A stretch of DNA of 64,000 bases from Deltaproteobacteria bacterium (GCA_016717595.1 JADKFE010000018.1:69094-133093), one strand, 5' to 3'. Shown: positions 9,438-18,500, numbered from the stretch's first letter. The notes: a model not told the origin generated them from the sequence alone. Program-made: numbers and translations.

Positions 9438-10186
9438 TTAATCGAGCGGCGCGGCCTCCACCAGCGCGCCTTGGTCTTCGCCGAGCCACACCGGGGCGAT
9501 CTGGGCGACGGCGTCCTGCGCGATCTCCAAGGACATGAGGTCCAGGGGTGCCCCGCGGAGAGCAGGCCGGTGTACTGATCTTCACAGCGGAAGAGCACGA
9601 GGCCCTCGCGGCTCACGAGCGCGAGGCCGAGCTCAACCCGAACGGCGTAGGGCTCTTCAGTCCAGTCCACGACGACGGGCAGGCCGTCCTGAAACACGAG
9701 CTCACCGATGAGGTGAGACGAGGTGAGGGGCTGGGCCTCGATGGAGCGCACCCAGACGAAGAGCGCCGCGTCGCCGCCGACCTGGGCCGCGGCCTCGGCC
9801 AAGGCGTCGTCAAGGCCGGCCTCATCAGTGAGGGCGCGCTCGACCCGCTGGCGGGCGGTGGGGGGCATGGCGCCGTCGCGCAGGTGGCCTCGCCAGCCCT
9901 CGGGGAGCGCGGCGTAAAACGCCCCGGCGAGGTCGTGGTGCAGGGCGTCGGGCAAGGCCTTGAGCTCGGCGGCGCGCTGCAGACGACCGGCGGAGAACTC
10001 CGCGGAGAGCGGCGCCGAGAGCATGTCGGTCATCGTCGGCGCGGGCGTCGGCGCGAGCACCATCGCCGGGATCACTCGAACCTCACCGAGCACAACCTCG
10101 GGGTGAACGTCCCAAGGAGTGCGGTCGGCGTGGGGGTGATGGCTCGCGCAGCCAGGCGCGAAGAGAGCGAGCAGAGAGAAGGTCAC
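9438..10186 (-). CDS. Predicted lipoprotein of unknown function, frame broken by one missing base
   Basis: From GTG at 10186 the protein opens with a very short hydrophobic segment ending APGCAS, a possible lipobox; GGGGAGG lies about ten bases upstream. The body is a mixed alpha/beta protein (FVWVRSIEAQ, a strand-rich VELGLALVSREGLVLFR) of unknown family. As written the frame runs into mnmG with an unnatural Arg/Ser/Pro-rich tail. Restoring one base in the C4 run at 9551-9554 gives LDLMSLEIAQDAVAQIAPVW and a clean TAA at 9438, ten bases before mnmG, so a sequencing error is the best explanation. The restored length is 249 residues. The exact start is uncertain. Confidence 0.6.
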
Positions 10187-10288
10187 AGGGCGCAGGCCTC
10201 CCCTCGGGCTGGACCGCAGGATCCTCAGGAGGTTCCCAAGAATCGTCGGTGAGGGTGATCGTGCTCATCACGATAGCCCAAGGACGCC

Positions 10289-10308
10289 CGGAGTTGGGGT
10301 GAACTCCG
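10289..10308 (-). terminator. Hairpin just past the NmrA-like gene
   Basis: CGGAGTT at 10289-10295 pairs with AACTCCG at 10302-10308 around a six-base loop, directly downstream of the minus-strand stop at 10311. No clear U-tract follows, so termination is only a guess. Confidence 0.4.
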
Positions 10309-10310
10309 CG

Positions 10311-11147
10311 TCAGGCGCGAAGCTCATCGGCGATGGCCTCGATGCGCCGCGCCGGGCGCCCGAGCACCTGGCCCAAGGTCGGGTCCACCACGGCCTCGCC
10401 GCCGAAGCGGATCACGAGCTGCAGCGCCGTCGTCACCGCCACCTGGTCCCAAGGCATTCCTTGGCCACGAAGGGTGGTGATCCAGCGCGGCAAGCTCTGG
10501 GGCGTGTGGCGGATCTTCCGGCCCAACACCCCGCTCAGCCGGGCGGCGACCTCGGCGAAGCTGAGCGCCTCGGGGCCGGTGAGGGTCCACACCTGCTCCC
10601 CCTGAGGCGGCGACATCAGCGCGGCGGCGGCGGCCTCGCCGAGATCCCGGGTGTCTACCCAAGCGACCTTTCCGTCCCCCGTCGGCGCGGTGAGCGCTCC
10701 GGCGTCGAGGCCCGGGCGGTAGAGGCCGAGGAGGTTCTGCGAGAAGAAGCCCGCGCGCAGAAACGTGCGAGAGAGCGGGCCGGCGCGGAGCTTGGCCTCC
10801 AAACGTGCGTGGGGCAAGAAGTCGTGGCGCTCGGCGGCGGGCACGCTCAGCAGCGCGACGTGCTCGACCCCGGCCTCGACCGCCGCGTCGATCAGCGGGA
10901 ACATGCCCTCCTCAACCTTCGAGAGCTCCGGCGGACGCACCAAGAGCAGGCCCGTGACGCCCTCAAGCGCTGGGGCGAAGGTGGTCGGGTCGCCCAGGTC
11001 GAGGCGCATGACCTGGGCCCCCTCCCGCGCCATCGAGGCGAGCCGCGCCGGGTCTCGGGCGGTCACACGCACCGTCGCGCCACGGCGCAGCAGCGTCTCG
11101 GCGGTGGGTCGCCCAACATTTCCTGTGGCGCCGATGACGAGGAGCAT
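10311..11147 (-). CDS. NmrA-like / atypical short-chain NAD(P)-binding protein
   Basis: The protein has 278 residues. The N-terminal LVIGATGNVGRPTAE is the NAD(P)-binding GxxGxxG loop of the NmrA / quinone-reductase-2-like subgroup of extended SDRs. Arg residues after strand 2 (VTARDPARL) suggest NADPH preference. The Tyr-xxx-Lys dyad of classical SDRs is not obvious, which fits the NmrA group, where members are redox sensors or quinone reductases. The C-terminal half holds VAWVDTRDLGEAAAAAL, a typical motif of this family. It is a single gene. The substrate cannot be told from sequence. Confidence 0.85.
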   Translation of the reverse strand: MLLVIGATGNVGRPTAETLLRRGATVRVTARDPARLASMAREGAQVMRLDLGDPTTFAPALEGVTGLLLVRPPELSKVEEGMFPLIDAAVEAGVEHVALLSVPAAERHDFLPHARLEAKLRAGPLSRTFLRAGFFSQNLLGLYRPGLDAGALTAPTGDGKVAWVDTRDLGEAAAAALMSPPQGEQVWTLTGPEALSFAEVAARLSGVLGRKIRHTPQSLPRWITTLRGQGMPWDQVAVTTALQLVIRFGGEAVVDPTLGQVLGRPARRIEAIADELRA

Positions 11148-11294
11148 GAGCCTCCAAAGACGCCCGGGTGACCGCGTAGGCTCGCATCTCTCTGTTGTTC
11201 TGTCAAGAGCTGGATCCCGGAAGTCTCGGCCCAGGTCGCCACCCTACGTCGTTTTTACAATCGGAACGACGCTCGGGTCTGTTAGTCTCCAAGG

Positions 11295-12347
11295 ATGCCT
11301 CTGCTCCCCAGGAAGCACCTCCTTGGTCAAGCAGCGTTGGCGCTGGCGCTCGCGCCAGGGCTGCTCTCCTTCGACCTCGCGCCCACCGCGCCTCCGGCCC
11401 TCCCGCCGGGGCCGCCTCCCGAACGTCACTCGTTGGCGTCGTTTGAGCTGGTGGACGACGGCCTCAGCGTCGAAGACTGCCTCGGCGTAGGCCCCTGTGA
11501 AGATGCCCGCACGGTGCTCCTGGACCTGCGCTCCTTCGACATGCCGTGGGGCGGCGGCGCTGAGCTCATCACGTATGACTACGCCGAGGTCACCCGGGCG
11601 CTCACCAAGGCCGAGCTTCTGGACGAGGGTGAGCTGTCTTTGGCCGTGCGCCTCATCTTGAGTGAGGTCGGCGCGGATCGGCTGTTGGTGAACCGCTTCG
11701 GGGTGCTGGAGGCCATCGGCATCCTCTACACCGTCGACAACCGCCTCGACCCCTTGGCCTACAACCCCGAAGATCGTGAGAACGCCCCGCTGTACCCCGG
11801 CTGCGGCCCCGGCGGCGGCTTCGCGTCCTGCGCCAACGCCCAGCAGTACCTCGGCATGGACACCTGGCGCGCGCTCAACCCCAGCGTTCGGTACAACGAG
11901 GCCCTGCTCGTTCAGGCCACGGATCTCGCCGTGCTCGCCTGGGTGGTGCAGCAGCGGGGGCTGATCGAAGACTTCACTGAAGGCGCCACGAGCTACGTTC
12001 ACCGCTGCGGTGATCTTGGCTATGGCCTGCCCACCTGGTCTTGCGACGGGCACATGGGCGCTCGGGCCCGCGACGTCAAGGGCGCGAACCCGTTCACCGG
12101 CCCCTTGGTGTTTAAGGCGCCCGCGGGCTGGTCCATTCGCCGTGGGCTGTATGAGCTGCACGAGAGCCGCCACGTCGATTTTGACCCCCGCTGGGACGAT
12201 CTCGACCACGCGCCTTGGGACACCCTCGGCTATGGTCCCGGCGACAGCCTGCGCCGTGAGGCCGGAGACGGCGTCGTAGACCTGGGCGACGAGGTCGAGG
12301 CCGCCCTCGATCCCGACGTCGTTCGTGCGCTCCGTGGGATGCGCTGA
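11295..12347 (+). CDS. Exported protein of unknown function
   Basis: The protein has 350 residues. A basic n-region (MPLLPRKH) and hydrophobic core LGQAALALALAPGLL form a signal peptide, followed by a Pro-rich spacer. The mature part has Cys pairs (CLGVGPC, CGPGGGFASC, a later CGD...C) consistent with disulphides outside the cytoplasm. Residues about 110-225 (LILSEVG...NRFGVLEAIGILYTVDNR, then WRALNP and ALLVQATDLA) faintly recall the helical arrangement of SleB-like cell-wall hydrolases, but the catalytic Glu cannot be assigned, so this is only a lead. It is divergent from the NmrA-like gene. Confidence 0.65.
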   Translation: MPLLPRKHLLGQAALALALAPGLLSFDLAPTAPPALPPGPPPERHSLASFELVDDGLSVEDCLGVGPCEDARTVLLDLRSFDMPWGGGAELITYDYAEVTRALTKAELLDEGELSLAVRLILSEVGADRLLVNRFGVLEAIGILYTVDNRLDPLAYNPEDRENAPLYPGCGPGGGFASCANAQQYLGMDTWRALNPSVRYNEALLVQATDLAVLAWVVQQRGLIEDFTEGATSYVHRCGDLGYGLPTWSCDGHMGARARDVKGANPFTGPLVFKAPAGWSIRRGLYELHESRHVDFDPRWDDLDHAPWDTLGYGPGDSLRREAGDGVVDLGDEVEAALDPDVVRALRGMR

Positions 12348-12432
12348 GGCCTTCACCACGCCCTGACGTGCGCGCGTAGCGAGCCTCACCCGCCGGGTGT
12401 ATCTTGTGCGCCACGACCCCCCTGGAGGCCCC

Positions 12433-13266
12433 ATGAGCCGACGCGCCCTCACCTTTGTGCTGCTCACCCTCGCCGCTTGTGGTGACAAAGACGAGCCCAC
12501 CCCCACCGAGGACAGCGGCGAGGTCGAAGGGGACGCCGACGCTGACACCGACAGCGACTCGGACACCGACACCGAGGTGGACATCCCCGCCGACGCCACG
12601 ATGACCGGCAAGGTCGTGGATGAGTCGGGCAAAGCCATCGAAGGCGCCCGGGTGTCGATGTGTAAGACGCTGTGCCGCACGTCCTTCACCGACGCTGGCG
12701 GCCTGTACAGCTTCCCCGCCCTTGAGGGCTTCACCCACAGCTTCGAGATCGTCATCAGCTCTGGCGGCTGGGCCACGCCGCTGGCGCCGGTCACCCTGGT
12801 CGCCGCCCAAGAGAACGTGCTCGACGCCGTCGGCGTGAAGTTCAGCGAGTCGCAGGCGATGCCCTCGTCGCCCAAAGAGGTCGAGGTGGTCGAGGGCCTG
12901 CACATCACCGTCGGCCTCGACCAGCTCAAGCTGCCCTTCGGCGCTGACGGCTCGATGGTCTCCGGCGTTCGTGTCGCCGCGTCGGATCAGGTGCCTGTGG
13001 AGCTTCCCGGCGAGGTGATTCAGATGTGGTACCTCGGGCCCTTCGATGGCCACGCCGAGGCCCACTTGCCGTTCCGCATGGACAACCTCTGGGGCCTCAG
13101 CGCCGGGGAGACCTTGGAGGTCTGGGCCGCGGACTACACCTTGGCGGCTTGGGTGAGCGCGGGCACGGTCACCGTGTCGAGCGACGGGCTCACCTTAGAG
13201 AGCGACGGCGAGGGCATCCCCGTGCTCTCCACCCTCGTGCTCTTGCGCGCGACCTCCGGCGGCTGA
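12433..13266 (+). CDS. Lipoprotein with carboxypeptidase-regulatory-like domain
   Basis: The protein has 277 residues. The signal peptide ends LLTLAACGDKD (lipobox LAAC). A low-complexity Asp/Ser/Thr linker of about 35 residues (TDSDSDTDTE) spaces the domain from the membrane. From about residue 55, GKVVDESGKAIEGARVSM and the following TDAGGLYSFPAL are the beta-sandwich signature of the carboxypeptidase regulatory-like (transthyretin-like) family. The remaining 150 residues form further beta structure of unknown family. ATG at 12433 has GGAGG five bases upstream and is preferred to an in-frame start 36 bases earlier. Confidence 0.75.
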   Translation: MSRRALTFVLLTLAACGDKDEPTPTEDSGEVEGDADADTDSDSDTDTEVDIPADATMTGKVVDESGKAIEGARVSMCKTLCRTSFTDAGGLYSFPALEGFTHSFEIVISSGGWATPLAPVTLVAAQENVLDAVGVKFSESQAMPSSPKEVEVVEGLHITVGLDQLKLPFGADGSMVSGVRVAASDQVPVELPGEVIQMWYLGPFDGHAEAHLPFRMDNLWGLSAGETLEVWAADYTLAAWVSAGTVTVSSDGLTLESDGEGIPVLSTLVLLRATSGG

Positions 13267-13292
13267 GGCCTTCGCGCCCCGGCCGGCTCAGC
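13262..13292. terminator. Hairpin between two convergent stop codons
   Basis: GCTGAG 13262-13267 pairs with CTCAGC 13287-13292 and GGCC 13267-13270 with GGCC 13281-13284. The symmetry spans the TGA of the plus-strand lipoprotein and the stop of the minus-strand SirB1 gene, so it could end transcription both ways. No T-tract is seen. Confidence 0.35.
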
Positions 13293-14103
13293 GGCGTAGG
13301 CTGCGCATCCAGCCGCGCACCGTGGCGGCGTCGGACGCCCCCGGCACCAGGCGCAGATAGCTCTCGAAGGCCTCCAGCGCCTCCTCCGGGCGCTCTAACT
13401 GCACGAGCAGCACGCCACGATCGCGGTGCTCGTCCACCTGCTCCGGGGCCAAGGCGAGGATGCGGTCGACGGCGGCCAAGGTGCGCGCGGTGTCGCCGCG
13501 CCGGGCCCAGCTCCCCTTGAGGTTGTGGTTCATGCGGGTGAGCGTGAGGCGAGGGGAGAGCGGCCCCAAGAGCTGCTCCATCACCTCGGGGCTCACGCCG
13601 CGCCCGGCCATGCCGATGGTGAGCCTCGCGCGCAGATCGTCTTGGCGTAGGATCGCCCCGGCGTGAAAGGGATCCACATAAAACCGCGGCTCCCCTTCGC
13701 GGGGGCTCACCAAAAAGTGCCCGGGGAAGCCGATGGGGTCGAGGTGCAGGCCCACCCGGGCGGCGACCTCGATGGTGACGATGCTCAGCAGGATCGGCAG
13801 GCCGCGGCGACGCTGAATCACCTCGTCGATGCGGCTGTTCACGGGGTCGTCGTAGCCGTCTTCGTCGCCGCGTAGGCCCAGCTCTTGAAACAGCCGCAGG
13901 TTGAGGCGGGCGAGGCGCACGGGGAGCGGCTCATCCGCCCGGCCTTGTAGGCCCTTCGCCCAACCATCAAACGTCGTGCGGACGTGATCACGGCAGTCCG
14001 AGCCGGTCTCGTCCCAAGCGATGAGCGCGGCCCCATCCCCGAGGGGCGGATGATCCCCATACACCCGCGTGAGCTGGGTGAGCCGCATCAGCGCATCAGT
14101 CAC
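13288..14103 (-). CDS. SirB1-family protein (transglutaminase-like fold plus TPR)
   Basis: The protein has 271 residues. The family core is visible: NLRLFQELGLRGDEDGYDDP, then SRIDEVIQRRRGLPILLS and PIGFPGHFLV, all diagnostic of the SirB1 / transglutaminase-like family found beside prmC-type genes in many bacteria. The C-terminal 80 residues are tetratricopeptide-like (ALAPEQVDEHRDRGVLLVQL, then PEEALEAFESYLRL), usual for this family. The classical Cys of transglutaminases is not in place, so enzymatic activity is doubtful. Probably cytoplasmic. The ATG at 14103 is the only sensible start. Confidence 0.85.
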   Translation of the reverse strand: MTDALMRLTQLTRVYGDHPPLGDGAALIAWDETGSDCRDHVRTTFDGWAKGLQGRADEPLPVRLARLNLRLFQELGLRGDEDGYDDPVNSRIDEVIQRRRGLPILLSIVTIEVAARVGLHLDPIGFPGHFLVSPREGEPRFYVDPFHAGAILRQDDLRARLTIGMAGRGVSPEVMEQLLGPLSPRLTLTRMNHNLKGSWARRGDTARTLAAVDRILALAPEQVDEHRDRGVLLVQLERPEEALEAFESYLRLVPGASDAATVRGWMRSLRR

Positions 14104-14144
14104 GGGGGCTCCTGGCGAAATCTGCGACCACGCGAACGAGGCGC

Positions 14145-14174
14145 TTCACATCGTGGGGTTTTTTGCCCTATACT
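14145..14174 (+). promoter_or_regulatory. Housekeeping-type promoter for the MopE lipoprotein gene
   Basis: TTCACA at 14145-14150 and TATACT at 14169-14174 each match the sigma-70 hexamers at five of six bases, with an 18-base spacer, 37 bases before the ATG at 14212. Confidence 0.6.
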
Positions 14175-14211
14175 CTGCGATCGACCCCCGCGCGAGCCCA
14201 GGAGCCTGCCC

Positions 14212-15315
14212 ATGTCCGCACCCGCCGCCCCCCTCTCCCTTCGTGCGCTGCTCCCGCTCCTCCCGGCGTTGGCGCTGTTTGGCTGCCGCCAAGACATCGG
14301 CCTCGCCCAGGCCGCGCGCTGCGACGGCATCCAGCAGTCCGGTGAGGACTGGGTAGACCAGGCCTTCGATCGGGACGGCGACGGCTTCTACGACGGCAGC
14401 AACGCCGACTGCATCAACGCCTACCCCGCGGACAAGCTCGACTGTGAAGACACCATCGCCGCGGTGAACCCCACGGCCACGGAGATCGCCTGCAACGAGC
14501 TCGACGACGACTGTGACCCGGCCACCCTCGACGCGTCCGACGACGACGGTGACGGCTTCTTGGCCTGCGAAGACTGCGACGACAACGACCCGCTCGTGAA
14601 CCCCCAGGTCGCCGAGACCCAGTGCAACTTCATCAACGATGACTGTGACGACAACACCGCTGATGGCTACGACGCCGACGGGGACGGCTTCGACTCCTGC
14701 ACCGACTGCGACGACACCCGGCCCTACATCAGCCCTGATTCCTCCGAGGTCTTCTGCAACAGCCTCGACGATGACTGCAACCCCAGCACCTTCGACTTTG
14801 AGGACCGTGACAACGACGGCTCAGGCTCCTGCGACGACTGCAACGACGGCGACGCGACGATCTCGCCGCTCCTCGCTGAAGACTGCGACACCCCTGAGGA
14901 CGACAACTGCGACGGCCAAGCCAACGAGGACTGCGCGATAGATTGGTCCGGTCAGTACACCTTAGACAGGGCGGTCTCCAAATACTGCGCCTTCGGCCTG
15001 ATCAACTTCTCGTTCGGCGTGATGGAGATCTCCTCGGCGGGCACGTCGCTGAGCGCGTTTAGTTACCCCTACACCACGCCGCCGGGCACCTTAGGCGGCA
15101 GCGTTGACGCCGACGGGAACTTCTCGGCGACGGTGACCTACAAGGGCGGTTGCACCGAGGTCTACACCCTCACCGGCGTGTTCACCTCCGAGACCACCTT
15201 CACGGCCACCTTCTCGGCCGCCTACACCGGGTCCTATCCCAACTGCGGCTTCGGCGCGGATGACTGCTCCAAAGGCAGCCCCCACACCTGGATCATCAAC
15301 GGCACCCGCAAATAG
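14212..15315 (+). CDS. Lipoprotein with MopE-type repeats and a beta-rich C-terminal domain
   Basis: The protein has 367 residues. The signal peptide ends LALFGCRQD (lipobox). Residues about 45-245 carry five or six DCDDxxPxxxPxAxE-type repeats, with N[EFS]LDDDCDPxT variants in place of the more common CDGxDNDCDG. The last 120 residues (from IDWSGQYTLDRAVSKYC) form a compact beta-rich domain with strands such as GTLGGSVDADGNFSATVTY, similar in style to lipocalin-like or DUF-type barrels, with no named family recognised. The ATG at 14212 follows GGAGCC and a clear promoter. It is probably a surface-exposed metal-binding protein. Confidence 0.8.
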   Translation: MSAPAAPLSLRALLPLLPALALFGCRQDIGLAQAARCDGIQQSGEDWVDQAFDRDGDGFYDGSNADCINAYPADKLDCEDTIAAVNPTATEIACNELDDDCDPATLDASDDDGDGFLACEDCDDNDPLVNPQVAETQCNFINDDCDDNTADGYDADGDGFDSCTDCDDTRPYISPDSSEVFCNSLDDDCNPSTFDFEDRDNDGSGSCDDCNDGDATISPLLAEDCDTPEDDNCDGQANEDCAIDWSGQYTLDRAVSKYCAFGLINFSFGVMEISSAGTSLSAFSYPYTTPPGTLGGSVDADGNFSATVTYKGGCTEVYTLTGVFTSETTFTATFSAAYTGSYPNCGFGADDCSKGSPHTWIINGTRK

Positions 15316-15323
15316 GCCGTCGT

Positions 15324-16034
15324 TTAGTGACGCGGTGGCCTCGGGCGGTCCGGGCGCGGCGCTTGCTCCGAAGCAGGCGTCACAGTCGGATTGACTGGGC
15401 TTGGCGCGACCGGCCGAGCGCCCGGCGGGTTCAACAGCGCCTCGACCTCGGCGCGGCGGCTCAGGGGCAAGACCGCGCCGCCCACGGCGAAGGCGCTCAT
15501 GCCGTCGATGGCCTTGGCCATTGACGCCCAGGCGTCCTCAAAAGGCCCCTCTTGGCGGCCCAGGGGCGTCGGCGGCCTCAAAAAGACGATGAACCGCGCA
15601 TCAGCGGGGTGCGTGGCGTAGAGGTTCTCCCCCTTGAAGCGGTGGAAGATCGGCGACTCGGACATGCCCGAGGCCTCATACTCCAGGGTGATGGCGAACA
15701 TCGACAAGCTCTCCGACTCATAGAGCTCCAACGCCGCGCCCACCGCGGGCGCCTCACCCTCGGCCACGATCACCTCCTCGACGACCACCCGCGCCACGGG
15801 CAGGCCATAGGTGGACTCCACCCGTTTGCCGGCCTCCGTCTTGAGCGAGTACGGCACGCTGACGGTCCGGGTGGGCGGCGTGTCCAGGCGCACGACCAGC
15901 ACCCAGGCCCCATAAAGGCGGAGCTCCTCCAGGCTGACCTCTTGATGAAAGACTTGGGACAAACGAGCCTCGGATGGCGTGAGCGCCACGGTGAGAACGA
16001 GGAGCAGGGCGGCGAAGGAGGAGCGGGTGAGCAT
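15324..16034 (-). CDS. Exported protein, paralogue of the neighbouring upstream gene
   Basis: The protein has 236 residues. The signal peptide MLTRSSFAALLLVLTVALTP is followed by SEARLSQVFHQEVSLEEL. It aligns along its length with the product of the gene at 16152-16882: shared RLDTPPTR, VPYSL, VESTYGLPV against IESTYALPV, ADARFIVF, and a C-terminal WASMAKAIDGMSAF segment. The tail is Pro/Arg-rich. Family and function are not recognised. Secreted or periplasmic location is inferred from the signal peptide. ATG at 16034 is chosen because it begins the signal peptide; a frame opening at 16100 adds an implausible lead-in. Confidence 0.7.
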   Translation of the reverse strand: MLTRSSFAALLLVLTVALTPSEARLSQVFHQEVSLEELRLYGAWVLVVRLDTPPTRTVSVPYSLKTEAGKRVESTYGLPVARVVVEEVIVAEGEAPAVGAALELYESESLSMFAITLEYEASGMSESPIFHRFKGENLYATHPADARFIVFLRPPTPLGRQEGPFEDAWASMAKAIDGMSAFAVGGAVLPLSRRAEVEALLNPPGARPVAPSPVNPTVTPASEQAPRPDRPRPPRH

Positions 16035-16151
16035 AGGGGGAGTGTGGCTTAGGTGGATCGTCTTTGCAACACCAAAAAAGGCCTGAAGGCGCGACTGCAC
16101 AGGCTTGGGAGACGGAGTCAGCGGGGCTCGTCTGTCTGTGATCGCCTGCGC

Positions 16152-16882
16152 TCAGGGGACTTTACGCCATGAACCCGAGAGGGCGCTTGGGCTTGGTCGC
16201 GCGGAATTTGGATTTAACGGGGCACGAGTGGCGGCACCGGCACCGGCGGCACCCGGCACAGACCTCACCCTCGCCGGGGGCAACATCGCCAGCACCTCGT
16301 CCCGGCGGCTCGCGGGCAGGGCCGCGCCGCGCGTCATGAAGGCGCTCATGCCTTGGGTGGCCCGGCCCATCGACGCCCAGGCCGACTCGTAGGGGCCGGG
16401 CGGGGGCTCATGGCCGCGGGTGGACGCACAAAGACGATGAACCTGGCGTCGGCGGGCTGGGGAGCGAAGAGGTTCTCACCCTCAAACTGCTGGAAGATGG
16501 GCGACTTTGTGGAGCCGGTGGCCTCGTACCGCAGGGTCAGCTCAAACATCGTCAGGGTCTCTGGCGTGAAGATCTCTAGGGCCGCGCCCACGGCGGGGGG
16601 CTCGTTTTCGGCGCGGAGCACCTCCTCGATGATCACCCGCACCACCGGCAGAGCGTAGGTGGACTCTATGGGGGCGCCGTCTCGGCTGGTGAGCGAGTAG
16701 GGCACGGTGACCACCCGGGTGGGCGGCGTGTCGAGGCGCACCACCAGCGCCCAGCTCGTCTGGTTCACGAGCTCCAAGAGGCTCACGTCCTGATGATAGA
16801 CCTTGGACAAATGAGCCTCCGAGGGCATGAGCGCCGCGAGGGTGAGGACGAGCAGAGCGGCGAGGGGGCGGAGGCGTCTCAT
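16152..16882 (-). CDS. Exported protein, tandem paralogue, frame broken by one missing base
   Basis: MRRLRPLAALLVLTLAALMP is a clear signal peptide, followed by SEAHLSKVYHQDVSLLEL, closely matching the downstream gene's product. As written the frame ends at 16346 with a junk tail. Adding one base to the G5 run at 16402-16406 (C run on the coding strand) restores YESAWASMGRATQGMSAF and then ALPASRRDEVLAML, matching the paralogue's WASMAKAIDGMSAF and LPLSRRAEVEALL, and carries the frame to a stop at 16152 (243 residues). The defect is therefore most likely a sequencing error. The start overlaps the stop of the upstream propeller lipoprotein by four bases, so they share a transcript. Confidence 0.65.
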
Positions 16883-17745
16883 TCGCAGCCCTGCCCGGGG
16901 AAGCTCAGGCAGGTTGGCGACAGCGGAGTTTGTACCCTGAACATCGCCCGGTCCTCGTTGGTGATCAGCAGGCTCTCACCGTCCCAGGCCACGGACTCAC
17001 ACTGCTCCAGCGCACTCTGGTCCAGGGGAATCTCTTTGAGCGGTCGCGAGAGCCAATCTTGACCGTCCTCGGGGCGGCCGAACAGCAGCAGGGCGTGGTA
17101 ACTCAGCACCGCCAAGGTCTCGCCGTCGGGGGAGAGGTCGGCGGCGGTCACCATGCCGCCGTAGCGGTTGGGGTTCCCGCCGATCACACGCTCGGAGATG
17201 CGGGTGAGGGTGACCTCGGCGCCGCCCAGCGGGTCGGGGATGGCGTAGAGGGTGGTCGAGAGATCGCCGCTGCGGTGTTTGGTGAGCAGGTACAGGCGCT
17301 CGCCGTCGGCGAAGAGCGCCTCGGCGTCGAAGTCCAAGAGGTCGGGGTCGCGGTCGGGGTAACGAATCGGCACACGACGGCTGGCCACAGCGGGGCCCTC
17401 TAGGCTGGGCTCGGCGTCAAGGACGTAGAGGGCGAGGTCGTCGCGGCTGTTGAGGTTGTCGCCGATGTCGCCGATCCAGATTCGCCCGGCGCCATCCAGG
17501 GTGAGGTCCTCCCAATCGACGTTCTCGGCGCCTTCAACGGGCAGCTCGACGACCAGGGCGCCCTGGGGGTCAACGGCGAAGATCCGCGCCGAGTCGCCGG
17601 AGTCGTTGTGGGTCCAGAACAGGCCGGCGTGCGCGCGGCTCTTGATCAGGCCCGAGGGCTCCACGACGGCACGATCGAGCTTGGCGAAGGCCCCGGCGGG
17701 CAGCCGCGCGCAGCCAAGGACGGTGAGCAGCAGGACGATGGGCAT
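16879..17745 (-). CDS. Predicted beta-propeller lipoprotein
   Basis: The protein has 288 residues. ATG at 17745 opens MPIVLLLTVLGCARL, a short signal with lipobox VLGC. The mature part has repeated four-strand units with HNDSGDSARIFAVDPQG, WEDLTLDGAGRIWIGDIGDN and FDAEALFADGERLYLLTK. These resemble esterase-like phytase or SdiA-regulated beta-propellers that begin with a 'xxxWTHNDSG' motif. The final strand closes near residue 275, followed by a Cys pair at the C-terminus (CLSFPGQGCE). It is the first gene of a minus-strand run with the two paralogues. It is divergent from the gene at 17787 with only 41 bases between starts. Confidence 0.72.
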   Translation of the reverse strand: MPIVLLLTVLGCARLPAGAFAKLDRAVVEPSGLIKSRAHAGLFWTHNDSGDSARIFAVDPQGALVVELPVEGAENVDWEDLTLDGAGRIWIGDIGDNLNSRDDLALYVLDAEPSLEGPAVASRRVPIRYPDRDPDLLDFDAEALFADGERLYLLTKHRSGDLSTTLYAIPDPLGGAEVTLTRISERVIGGNPNRYGGMVTAADLSPDGETLAVLSYHALLLFGRPEDGQDWLSRPLKEIPLDQSALEQCESVAWDGESLLITNEDRAMFRVQTPLSPTCLSFPGQGCE

Positions 17746-17753
17746 AGTTGTTT

Positions 17754-17759
17754 TATACT
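17754..17759 (+). promoter_or_regulatory. Candidate -10 element in a 41-base divergent intergenic region
   Basis: TATACT matches the sigma-70 -10 hexamer at five of six bases, 27 bases before the ATG at 17787. No good -35 is seen at the proper distance. The upstream part must also serve the opposite gene starting at 17745. Confidence 0.4.
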
Positions 17760-17786
17760 CCGCTTGAACCTCTCCCCGGAAGCAGG

Positions 17787-18500
17787 ATGCTCTGGCTCGT
17801 GCTGATCTCGTGCGCTGACTGGCCGGACGGACCTCCTCCAGCGCCCTCAACGCCGTCGTCCGTAGACACCATGGACGAGGGCCCCAGCGCCGAGCCCGTC
17901 GCCGAGGCCATCCCCGGGGGGCCCAACCGCCCGCCTTCGCTCAAAGATCTCACGCTGAGCCCCGAGGCCCCCACGTCCCAAGACGATCTGCGTGTGCGTT
18001 TTGAGGCGAAGGATCCCGACGGGGACATGGTGAGCAGCGCTGTTCGCTGGTTCGTGAACGGCGAGCCTGTGCCTGGCGAGTCCCGGGACACCCTGCGCCA
18101 CGCGCTGTTTAAGAAGGGGGACCGCGTGACCGTCGAGGTCGAGGCCAATGACGGCCGCGCCCTCGACACCCAGCGGCCGCCCGAGGTCGTCATCGGCAAC
18201 GCGCCGCCGCGCCTGCTCTCAAGCCCCCGTGATCTGCGCGGCGGGCTCGACGGCCTGCAGATCCGCGCTGAAGATCCCGACGGTGACCGCCTGACCTACT
18301 CCGTCGAGGGCGGCCCCGCCGGGCTCACCATCGACACCGCCGGGGTGCTGCACTTTCAGGGCAGCGCCGGGGACGCGGGCGCCGGGCGGTTCAACGCCCA
18401 GGTCAAGATCACCGACACGTCTGGGGAGTTCGTCGCCTTGCCCGTCTCCCTGGACCTCAGCGCCGGGCGTGAGGACGAGCGGAAGATTCGCGGCCAGTGA
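17787..18500 (+). CDS. Small lipoprotein with two Ig/cadherin-like domains
   Basis: The protein has 237 residues. MLWLVLISCADWPDG is a minimal lipoprotein signal (LISC). After a Pro/Ser-rich spacer, two beta-sandwich units each carry the DPDGD turn typical of PKD/cadherin-like and He_PIG domains: FEAKDPDGDMVSSAVRWFVN (about residues 73-92) and IRAEDPDGDRLTYSVEGGP (about residues 155-175). Such domains usually act as spacers or protein-binding modules on the cell surface. The function is unknown. ATG at 17787 (AGCAGG just upstream) is taken over a frame extending to 17748. Confidence 0.65.
   Translation: MLWLVLISCADWPDGPPPAPSTPSSVDTMDEGPSAEPVAEAIPGGPNRPPSLKDLTLSPEAPTSQDDLRVRFEAKDPDGDMVSSAVRWFVNGEPVPGESRDTLRHALFKKGDRVTVEVEANDGRALDTQRPPEVVIGNAPPRLLSSPRDLRGGLDGLQIRAEDPDGDRLTYSVEGGPAGLTIDTAGVLHFQGSAGDAGAGRFNAQVKITDTSGEFVALPVSLDLSAGREDERKIRGQ

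Noticed and set aside
10083..10271. A small minus-strand gene starting at 10271 or an N-terminal extension of the lipoprotein at 10186
   Set aside because: It is in a different frame, and one added base leads to an immediate stop rather than to the lipoprotein frame.
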